Assembly: GCA_002696035.1 (NCBI GenBank) | Contig: NZQV01000017.1 | Span: 62,001-126,000, forward strand | Direction: 5' to 3' | Origin: Balneola sp. | Lineage (GTDB): Bacteria; Bacteroidota; Rhodothermia; Balneolales; Balneolaceae | DNA: 64,000 bases | Shown here: in pieces, positions 9,445 to 16,381 of the stretch | Layout: every line of letters begins with the position of its first letter | Numbering within the stretch: the stretch's first letter is position 1 | Program-made: the position numbers and the translations under genes | The notes under the pieces: model-generated | What the model was told of the DNA's origin: nothing | Seen by the model: only the letters and a program-made list of their open reading frames with translations | Databases searched by the model: none

Positions 9445-9466
9445 GTTACCCTTGAGTTACCCTCAG
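9445..9466. repeat. tandem 11-bp repeats, probable integrase arm-binding sites (left)
   Basis: Two adjacent copies, GTTACCCTTGA and GTTACCCTCAG, lie between the left attachment repeat and the integrase gene. An equivalent pair, with one copy identical, lies at 51785-51805 inside the right end. Tyrosine integrases commonly bind such arm-type repeats near both ends. The role is inferred from position and repetition. Confidence 0.5.
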
Positions 9467-9482
9467 AACAAATTATTGCAAT

Positions 9483-10688
9483 ATGCCAAAGATCAAACTT
9501 ACTGATTCATTTATAAGGAATTTTTCATATCCAGGTAAGGAACATGAGTTTTATGATGAGATCCGTCCGGGATTCATTTTAAGGGTTACCAAAACAGGCC
9601 ATAAATCTTTTTCCTACCGATATAGGTTCGGTGATAAAGTACAGCGATTTACAATTGGAGCATTTCCCGCTATCAGTTTGTCAAAAGCAAGATCAATCGC
9701 TGATGATTTACACTTAAAAGTTAAGCAAGGTATAGACCCTCAAGATGAGAAACTAAATGCCAGAACAGAGCCCAAGCAATTAACTATCTCCGAATTGAGT
9801 AAAGAATATGAAAACAGGCATTTTCCGAAACTAAAAAAAACAACTCAAGACGATTACAGGAGAAGAATCAACAACGTAATTGTTCCTGCATTGGGAGATA
9901 TTTATGTCAAAGATCTTGATAGAATTACCATCATTGATTTCTTAGAGGAGATTGCGTTTGAACATGGAAAAGACGGAGCCCCCATTCAGTCCAATAGAGT
10001 TCGGGCTGTATTATCAAGCATGTATTCATTTGGGGTGGACAAAGCAATATGTGACTTCAACCCCGTTCAAACAGTAAAACCCATTGGCGAAGAAAAGTCG
10101 AGAAACCGAGTCTATTCAAAAAAAGAAATTAAGCTGTTATGGGAGCATTTTTGCTTCGAAACTGAACCTTTTAGCAGTGTTTTTAAAATGCTGCTTATTA
10201 CTGGGCAACGATTGAGGGAAACCAGAAGAATGAAGTGGAAGCATATAAAGAATGATATCTGGATAATACCTGAAGAAGAGACGAAAGCGAGCAGAACCCA
10301 CTTTGTTCCGTTAAGTACATTGGCTTTAAAAATTCTAGAAGAGAGAAAAGAAATTTCGGGTGATTCTGATTTTGTATTTGAATCACCAGTCAATCCTGGG
10401 GAGCCTATTTACTGGCTTCAACACGCAGCTGCAAGAGTTAGAAGGGCATCAAAGATCGACGACTTTAGAATTCATGATCTTCGAAGAACAGTCGCAAGTT
10501 TTATGGCTGAACAGGGAGTTTCACGTACAGTGTTAGGAAAAATATTGAACCACAAGGGGTTGTCAGGTGATAGTAGTGTTACTGCAATTTATGACCGACA
10601 TGAATATATGGATGAGAAAAAGGATGCTTTGGATAGTTGGGCCAATCAATTGGAACGTATCTTTACAGAGGAGAAAGAAAAAAATTAA
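9483..10688 (+). CDS. int: tyrosine-type integrase of the island
   Basis: The 401-residue protein has an N-terminal DUF4102-type arm-binding domain (FYDEIRPGFILRVTKTG), a central SAM-like core-binding domain, and a C-terminal catalytic domain. The catalytic residues are visible: Arg243 (TGQRLRE), His331 and Arg334 (HDLRR), His357 and the nucleophile Tyr370 (IYDRHEYM). This is the P4/prophage integrase layout typical of tRNA-targeting elements. It starts 163 bases inside the left attachment repeat and reads inward. It would catalyse insertion and excision at tRNA-Phe. Confidence 0.95.
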   Translation: MPKIKLTDSFIRNFSYPGKEHEFYDEIRPGFILRVTKTGHKSFSYRYRFGDKVQRFTIGAFPAISLSKARSIADDLHLKVKQGIDPQDEKLNARTEPKQLTISELSKEYENRHFPKLKKTTQDDYRRRINNVIVPALGDIYVKDLDRITIIDFLEEIAFEHGKDGAPIQSNRVRAVLSSMYSFGVDKAICDFNPVQTVKPIGEEKSRNRVYSKKEIKLLWEHFCFETEPFSSVFKMLLITGQRLRETRRMKWKHIKNDIWIIPEEETKASRTHFVPLSTLALKILEERKEISGDSDFVFESPVNPGEPIYWLQHAAARVRRASKIDDFRIHDLRRTVASFMAEQGVSRTVLGKILNHKGLSGDSSVTAIYDRHEYMDEKKDALDSWANQLERIFTEEKEKN

Positions 10689-10756
10689 CAATCAGATAAG
10701 CATCGTCACCTTACCCTCATGACAATTTAGAAGGTGAGTCAAGTCGAACTTTTTAG

Positions 10757-11020
10757 CTTTTTGTTTGGATCTCTTGGCTATCATATATCGGACAAGATAG
10801 GGCCCCAGACTTTAAAATTTTTCTATATAAAACTGAAGCACTTTTTGGATTCTCTTCCCAATTGTTTATTAATCAAGATGCTCTGTTTTCCAACATGGGA
10901 CCGTCTTTAGTATTTGGTGATAATGTTACTGGCAAATGTAGTTCTACTGTTATAGACGACCGTTTTAAATATTATGATAGAATTAATATTGGGTTTAATC
11001 TATTTTGGAATAAAAATTAG
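10757..11020 (+). pseudogene. 5'-truncated gene remnant
   Basis: A frame open from 10757 to the TAG at 11018-11020 reads like a real protein C-terminus (hydrophobic/aromatic alternation ending YYDRINIGFNLFWNKN). It has no usable start: the frame is closed by a TAG at 10754 and offers no ATG near its beginning. I read it as the last ~87 codons of a gene lost by deletion. The family is not recognised. The rest of 10689-11077 shows nothing I can support. Confidence 0.4.
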
Positions 11021-11077
11021 CCCTCTATTTCTTTTTGAGAAAGGGGTGGAAAAAATTTAACTCTAAAGGGTTTTACA

Positions 11078-12268
11078 ATGTTTAAACTTCTCGATTACAA
11101 AATTCATTGGGATTCCAAGTCATCATTTGAAAGTCTGCCTTTCCATAAGAAGTATTTTTTTCTTTACACACTAATACTTCACTTAAAGCTATTCAATAAG
11201 AATTATAGTGATGATTTTATTAAAGATTCTTTGACATATATGACTCATATAAAATTGTTTATGCTTGGGTTGAGTGATAATATCTTACAAGAAAATCAGA
11301 TCCCTAAATTGCAATTAGAAAAATCGGATAAGCAGATCCCTAAGGAGTTTGACAAAAATATAATAGACACCTTTTCCGAAATACTCGATCCTAATAACCA
11401 AGATTGGGCTGATCTAAATAGTGTTATAAATTATGCGATAACCTACCTAGAAAAATATTGCGACTACGATAAAATACTAATGGATATTCGTTTCAACTTT
11501 GAGGGATTTACTTACGGTGGGTTTCAAGATCTTGAACCAACTAAACTACGTACGCGACTCATTGAACTAATAAAAAACAATATCAAAAGTCTTTCAGATA
11601 ACACTATTCTAATTGAAGTCGATGATTTTGATGAGTTCAAACCTGGTATCAACCATCAGAGCACGTTTAATTCTATCAAAGAAAGTGTTCCTAGCATAAT
11701 CAGGAAGATCAAATCAGCCAAGAATAGCTCATATTTCACCTTACTTATTGAGCCAAAGCCATTCAATAATCAGAGTGAGTTTCCTGACACTACCTTTGAC
11801 AGGATTAAACACAACTATTCACAGGAGCTTGAAAAAGGGATTTCAACTAGATCGTTTTCAGTTGACGGGGGAAATGATGCTGATTATATAGTCGTCGATG
11901 AAGAGGGAACTGATAATTATAGTACTCCTACCATGCCTCAAAAGGTTGGTTTATTTCATTTAGAAAAATCTATAGATCACTTCCATCATATAGTTGAAGG
12001 GTTAATAAAGCTTAGTGTTCTAAGTGAGATTGAAATAGCATTAAAAACGACTTCAAAATACATGCCTCCGATATTAACGGTAGATGGAGCTACCGACGCC
12101 ATTAGAACTTATTCTTCTTGGTTTATAGAGCAATATGATTTAAAAAGACCGGTTGATCTAGCTAAAAAAATTGAAGCATTCTGCTACAAAAAAACTAAAT
12201 CGGGTAAACCAGAAAGACTGAAAAGAAATTCTATCACTAGAATTATTCGCAAAGAAGGAATTTTCTAA
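11078..12268 (+). CDS. hypothetical protein of the island
   Basis: This 396-residue, AT-rich gene has no motif I recognise. The protein is acidic in the middle, without signal peptide or membrane segments. The last 60 residues are basic (YKKTKSGKPERLKRNSITRIIRK) and could bind nucleic acid. It lies between the integrase and the AlpA/replication genes, a place often used for accessory or regulatory genes. Function cannot be assigned. Confidence 0.75.
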   Translation: MFKLLDYKIHWDSKSSFESLPFHKKYFFLYTLILHLKLFNKNYSDDFIKDSLTYMTHIKLFMLGLSDNILQENQIPKLQLEKSDKQIPKEFDKNIIDTFSEILDPNNQDWADLNSVINYAITYLEKYCDYDKILMDIRFNFEGFTYGGFQDLEPTKLRTRLIELIKNNIKSLSDNTILIEVDDFDEFKPGINHQSTFNSIKESVPSIIRKIKSAKNSSYFTLLIEPKPFNNQSEFPDTTFDRIKHNYSQELEKGISTRSFSVDGGNDADYIVVDEEGTDNYSTPTMPQKVGLFHLEKSIDHFHHIVEGLIKLSVLSEIEIALKTTSKYMPPILTVDGATDAIRTYSSWFIEQYDLKRPVDLAKKIEAFCYKKTKSGKPERLKRNSITRIIRKEGIF

Positions 12269-12290
12269 AAATAATTTAATAGTTGTAAAA

Positions 12291-12362
12291 ACCGGACAAT
12301 TCTTATATCTGATAGGACAAGTATAAAAAACTACCGGACAATTCTAACCTCAGATAGGATAA
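12291..12362 (+). repeat. two imperfect ~30-bp direct repeats upstream of alpA
   Basis: Both copies (12291-12320 and 12333-12362) start with ACCGGACAATTCT and end with GATAGGA followed by a T/C-A-rich base pair. They are 42 bases apart start to start, close to four helical turns. They stand in a 200-base gap before the AlpA gene and the replication genes, so they could be regulator or replication-initiator binding sites. A weaker related sequence (CGGACAAGATAGG) occurs at 10789-10801. Confidence 0.55.
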
Positions 12363-12469
12363 ACTGAGGAATTAACCAGACTTAAATGTGTTATGTACTG
12401 GTAATTAATTGACTTAGACCCTTCATAAATTTCTCCTGAATTAAAATCCAAACTAATACAGGAGATCTT

Positions 12470-12682
12470 GTGAAAAATCTCAAAATTATACGAGTAAAGG
12501 AGTTGTGCCGGCTCATTTCAGTCAGCCCGACTACATTGTGGCGCATGGAGAAACGCGGGGAGCTTCCACCTCGCATTAAAATATCAACCCGAGCAGTGGG
12601 TTGGCGTGAAAGTGATATCGAGGAATGGCTTGAATCTCGTTCTGAACCCCTAAATCAGGAGGCTGATCATGAAACGAGTTAA
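12470..12682 (+). CDS. AlpA-type helix-turn-helix regulator / excisionase
   Basis: The 70-residue protein has the AlpA/MerR-like winged helix: RVKELCRLISVSPTTLWRMEKRGELPPRI followed by WRESDIEEWL. AlpA proteins activate integrase or act as recombination directionality factors in P4-like elements. A GTG start at 12470 is preceded by CAGGAG about 6 bases upstream, one of the clearest ribosome binding sites in the island. It overlaps the next gene by 14 bases. Confidence 0.88.
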   Translation: MKNLKIIRVKELCRLISVSPTTLWRMEKRGELPPRIKISTRAVGWRESDIEEWLESRSEPLNQEADHETS

Positions 12683-13190
12683 TAAAATCCGAGTTCGGGC
12701 AATGTCTGACACTTCTATTATTCATCCATCAATCACGCCAGACACACTGCTTGAATTTACAGATCTAAACCACAGTTTTTTGCAGTACTACTGCATTCAT
12801 GGTGAAGAAGTAGATTGGTATGGCCGGTTAGGAAACCTTGGTACTTTTATCTCGACTCCGTTAACGCTTTTATGCCCACCGGAGCTAACCGAAATATTAG
12901 GTATCAACAACTTCGATACCGTTTCACTTTCATTGGCTGCTATTCCGCCTTTGAAGGTAATAAATCTGCAATCTATTAAGCCCGCAAGCTTAGATAGCAA
13001 TAAGCATCTCGAATTCACAACTGGTTTAAAAGCGTCTAAAGGAGATTCCTTTATCTACAAAGGACACTTAGTAACTATTACTTCTGGCCAGCCCGCCACT
13101 GGATTCATAACCCCAAGCACTCATATCGAGGACGACATCATCGAACCTGAACCTACAAATAAACAATTATCAACGGAGATTACATCATGA
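12669..13190 (+). CDS. hypothetical protein in the replication operon
   Basis: This protein has up to 173 residues; an internal ATG at 12702 (MSDTSII) may be the true start and would give 162. No recognised domain. Its stop TGA overlaps the ATG of the ATPase gene (ATGA at 13187-13190), so the two are translationally coupled. That overlap shows TGA used as a stop only 2.5 kb before genes that contain in-frame TGA. Placement suggests a replication accessory role, by inference only. Confidence 0.7.
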   Translation: MKRVNKIRVRAMSDTSIIHPSITPDTLLEFTDLNHSFLQYYCIHGEEVDWYGRLGNLGTFISTPLTLLCPPELTEILGINNFDTVSLSLAAIPPLKVINLQSIKPASLDSNKHLEFTTGLKASKGDSFIYKGHLVTITSGQPATGFITPSTHIEDDIIEPEPTNKQLSTEITS

Positions 13191-15433
13191 ATAGAACAGA
13201 AATATATCACAAATACTTAGACAACGTAACCCAAACAAAAGACCAAGGCCTGCAAGGCGACTCTCCATGGGGAGATGGTAAAATCACCATAACCAAATCT
13301 GGGGACTTCTCCTGTAGTGCAACAGGGAAATCCGGTACTGTTATTGATTTTATAGGTTCATTTAACCCTACCATGACTAATGCCGGACTTAATAAAGTCC
13401 TGGCATCTGAACTTGTCTGGACAAAACCTCATCTGGAATCAATTCTTAAGTCCGTGGATTCCTTTAAAAATGATGCTCCCCGGCTTAAAGTAGCCAGCGA
13501 AAAGCTAGAACTTCCAAAAAGCTTCCTTAAACAGGTTCCTGGATTTATGAGTACGAGAGAGTTTCAATATAGCATGATTGACCACTACTCCCCATCCGGC
13601 GTACCGTTGACGGTATCCAATTTTTCTCTGGATAAGCCTTTAGCAAGAACTATTGGCGTGCCTCGAATGCCTGAAGAGATATCAGAAACGACTTTTTTTG
13701 TCGAAAATTCACTTGTGGCAAAGTGGATCACAAAACAACTCAAGCTGACGGCACTGCCTTGGCCAAAAGAAGATGATCTGCAAAATTACCATTACGATCA
13801 GCTTTTAAAAGACAAGAAAGTCATCATCTTATATGAAGATTTTAGCTATACCTACAGCGATAGTTTCTTACCATCCCTTGAGGCAATTCAGGATTCAGTA
13901 AAAAGCTTTTCAGCGCTAAAGTATCGGGACATAACCCAAGGGACTTCCTTTGTGAAATGGATTAAAGAGCCTGAAAACCAGGCGAAGTTATTTGAGAAAG
14001 CTCAGGATTGTGCAAATAAACCGTTAATCCCACAGGATGTGTACCAGAAGAGTATTTATTCGAGCACCAAAGAGGAGTTAACATTTGCTCAGGGATATTC
14101 AAGAGGTTTCTTTTTCTATGGCATGAACGATGGCAACATCGTACAATCTCATCCACTTGATATCCACTCAGTAGATTCAGTAGAAAAGAAGTTTGATCTA
14201 TCGGTAGTTGCCCCTGCTGAAGAAAGCCGGCCTCGGTCTGTGAAGTTATCTCCTTCAACCATTCTTAACATCACTGAATCCGTTAGCAATGTATCACCGG
14301 TTACAACATATGCAACACTACGCAACTTCATATCGGAGCGTATTTATTTCGGTGAGAATGAGCAGGATTTAGAAATGGTCACACTCTGGATCCTAGGCAC
14401 CTATGTGTATCGGCTTTTTAATGCCTATCCTTATCTTCACATACAAGGACCTGCCGGAAGCGGGAAAACAACGCTTTTGGAGATTATTGAAAGTACATCA
14501 TTCAATGGGGCGTTAGCTTCACGAATTACAGGCGCTCGTATGATGAAAGAAATCAACGACACCAAATGTACGCTTGGTCTCGATGAGTTTGAAAAATCCA
14601 GCGGGAGCCAATCTGCTGCCAACACGCAAATATTAAATGCAGGATATAAAAAGAGTGGTCGTTACCTAAAAATGATGGGGGAAGGCGAAAACGATAAATA
14701 CCTCGACTTGTATAGTCCAAAGGCATACGCAAGTATTGGTGCTATTAAAACCGATTCGCTGACTTCAAGGACATTACCCATTTGGCAGCAAAAGGCACCT
14801 TCATCTCTTGCCTTAAAACCATGGGATCCTGCAGATCGAACCACAGAGCAACAAATTACATCTATTGTTGAAGGTGGTTATGCAATTGGCTTATACCATC
14901 ATCATTACCTGCAATACCTGATGGCAACCCTGCCAAATAAGATTCTCCTACCAAGTGGGCTATCCCTGGAAGGGCGTCAACGAGAACTGGCGCTCCCTAT
15001 CCTAGTGCTTGCCAACTTTATCGATCCAAGTGGAAGCCTGGAAGCCACTATCAAGGACCTATTGCAGGCTAAACTAGCCGCTACTCATCAGGATACCATT
15101 CGAAGAATCAAGATGTTTACAAATACATTGCGTGAGTGGTCAGCAGACCTTGATGACTTCCCCCATGCTACCGATGAAGAAATGGTGTGGATTTCAAACA
15201 AAGTCTGGGGTGGCACGGCAATTCTATCGGAGTTTAATGGCAAAAACAACTCTCTGTACAATTGGATTAAAACCTTGCACAGTGATGTCGCAATCAAATC
15301 TGTGTGGATACCAAAATTAGATAAGTCCATTAGCAGCATTGGAATTCCGCTCGACCTAAATATCAACAATAAGGAAATTAGGTCGTGGCTTAAGTTAAAT
15401 TCCTCCTCCGAAGACGATAAACCAACAACCTAA
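13187..15433 (+). CDS. replication ATPase (SF3/AAA-like) with degenerate primase zinc-finger domain
   Basis: The 748-residue protein has a Walker A loop G421PAGSGKT428, a Walker B LGLDEFEK with Asp466-Glu467, and a downstream sensor/arginine region (IGAIKTDSLTSRTLP). This is the arrangement of phage/plasmid replicative helicase ATPases. The N-terminal 60 residues resemble a DnaG-type CHC2 finger (GDSPWGDGKITI ... FSCSATGKSGTVIDFI), but the expected Cys/His ligands are mostly replaced. It is translationally coupled to the upstream gene and ends before a strong terminator. It probably unwinds the origin or fork for element replication. Confidence 0.82.
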   Translation: MNRTEIYHKYLDNVTQTKDQGLQGDSPWGDGKITITKSGDFSCSATGKSGTVIDFIGSFNPTMTNAGLNKVLASELVWTKPHLESILKSVDSFKNDAPRLKVASEKLELPKSFLKQVPGFMSTREFQYSMIDHYSPSGVPLTVSNFSLDKPLARTIGVPRMPEEISETTFFVENSLVAKWITKQLKLTALPWPKEDDLQNYHYDQLLKDKKVIILYEDFSYTYSDSFLPSLEAIQDSVKSFSALKYRDITQGTSFVKWIKEPENQAKLFEKAQDCANKPLIPQDVYQKSIYSSTKEELTFAQGYSRGFFFYGMNDGNIVQSHPLDIHSVDSVEKKFDLSVVAPAEESRPRSVKLSPSTILNITESVSNVSPVTTYATLRNFISERIYFGENEQDLEMVTLWILGTYVYRLFNAYPYLHIQGPAGSGKTTLLEIIESTSFNGALASRITGARMMKEINDTKCTLGLDEFEKSSGSQSAANTQILNAGYKKSGRYLKMMGEGENDKYLDLYSPKAYASIGAIKTDSLTSRTLPIWQQKAPSSLALKPWDPADRTTEQQITSIVEGGYAIGLYHHHYLQYLMATLPNKILLPSGLSLEGRQRELALPILVLANFIDPSGSLEATIKDLLQAKLAATHQDTIRRIKMFTNTLREWSADLDDFPHATDEEMVWISNKVWGGTAILSEFNGKNNSLYNWIKTLHSDVAIKSVWIPKLDKSISSIGIPLDLNINNKEIRSWLKLNSSSEDDKPTT

Positions 15434-15449
15434 ATTCCTAAACCACCTA

Positions 15450-15503
15450 AATAAAAGTGAGAGTTTTGAGCCAATCAAAATTATCTCACTTTTATTCTTT
15501 TTT
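15450..15503 (+). terminator. strong Rho-independent terminator after the replication ATPase gene
   Basis: A perfect 13-bp stem (15450-15462 with 15484-15496, AATAAAAGTGAGA against its complement) with further pairing in the loop (GTTTTGA with TCAAAA) is followed by CTTTTTTCT. It separates the ATPase operon from the TGA-containing unit, so that unit needs its own promoter. Confidence 0.85.
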
Positions 15504-15515
15504 CTGCAATTTCAC

Positions 15516-15544
15516 TTGACAAATCCCACGTCTATGAATAGAAT
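15516..15544 (+). promoter_or_regulatory. sigma-70-like promoter of the TGA-containing replication unit
   Basis: TTGACA (15516-15521) and TAGAAT (15539-15544) are separated by exactly 17 bases. It lies just after the terminator and about 108 bases before the first ATG of the unit. The spacing and the hexamers are near ideal for a housekeeping promoter. The long leader contains a GGAG (15597-15600) and a short GTG-started frame with TGA as its third codon (15609-15668). Confidence 0.6.
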
Positions 15545-15651
15545 TATAGTATAACAAGGGACACGTGTGAAAAGTCCCAGAAACATTAAAATAAACGGAG
15601 AACACTCAGTGAAATGAGTTAATAATCCACAACTTCAAAACAGAGAGAAAA

Positions 15652-16245
15652 ATGAGCAATCATATTAAAATAAACGACATCCATTCTGGCCCTAGAGGCT
15701 GAACCAAAAAGCTCATGGAAGTCCATGGAGAGCAAAAAGTAAGAGAGTACTGGAAGGAACACGGAAACAGAAAAACAGCGGAGCATTTCGGAGTTTCGCC
15801 TTGAACAATCACTCACTGTAGAAAAAAATACATGTGGACTCGGCCCCTTGAAAAGGCCCCAAATATCCTCATAGCAGTAGCAAGAGGAAATGCACATCCA
15901 AAGGAATACCCTTATTTAGAATTCAAGGTAACTAATTCGAAAATGTTGGTACCTCAAGCTGAAGATATCCAACGTCACGCCTACTACTTAATGAAAAAAG
16001 GTACATTCATTGGCTGGTGCCTGCTGAATAAAGGATATACCTATTGTGATAATATCTACCGATGGTTTGAAGGCGATCCTAAAATGGATTGGGTTGAGAC
16101 GTACGATGACTTGATCCAGGCGATGAAAGAGGATAAATCCGGATATCTCCAGCCCCGGCATTTCGACAAGGTAGAGCAGGTATATAAATCCTATATAGGT
16201 AAAGACCCCAATTTCGATTTTGAAGACGGGGTAACTCCCTCGTAA
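15652..16245 (+). CDS. HTH-containing protein, full frame interrupted by two in-frame TGA codons
   Basis: One frame runs from ATG 15652 to TAA 16243-16245, 198 codons, with only two stops inside, both TGA (15700 = codon 17; 15802 = codon 51). Read as Trp they give a continuous protein. Residues about 33-62 look like a homeodomain-type helix-turn-helix (KTAEHFGVSP-W-TITHCRKK), where an aromatic residue before TI is common. Five further Trp in the gene use TGG. There are no TAA/TAG and no frameshift. The 3' part shows normal protein sequence (GTFIGWCLLNKGYTYC). It is the first gene of a unit with the primase-helicase gene 136 bases downstream. Alternative: a pseudogene, disfavoured because all lesions are TGA. 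Confidence 0.7.
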
Positions 16246-16273
16246 GGTTTAATAATAACCTTACTCTATAATG

Positions 16274-16300
16274 AGCTAGCCTTCCTTTGGGAGGCTGGTT
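16274..16300 (+). other. 12-bp hairpin between the two TGA-containing genes
   Basis: The arms 16274-16285 and 16289-16300 pair over 12 positions (three G-T pairs) with a 3-base loop, followed by CTTTAT. It could be an attenuator or weak terminator between the HTH gene and the primase-helicase gene. No long T run follows, so the terminator call is not firm. Confidence 0.4.
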
Positions 16301-16381
16301 CTTTATCGATTGGAAGGAAACCCAACCAATAGCAGACAAACTACTTTTACTACAATAATTTAAATTAACATACAGATACAC

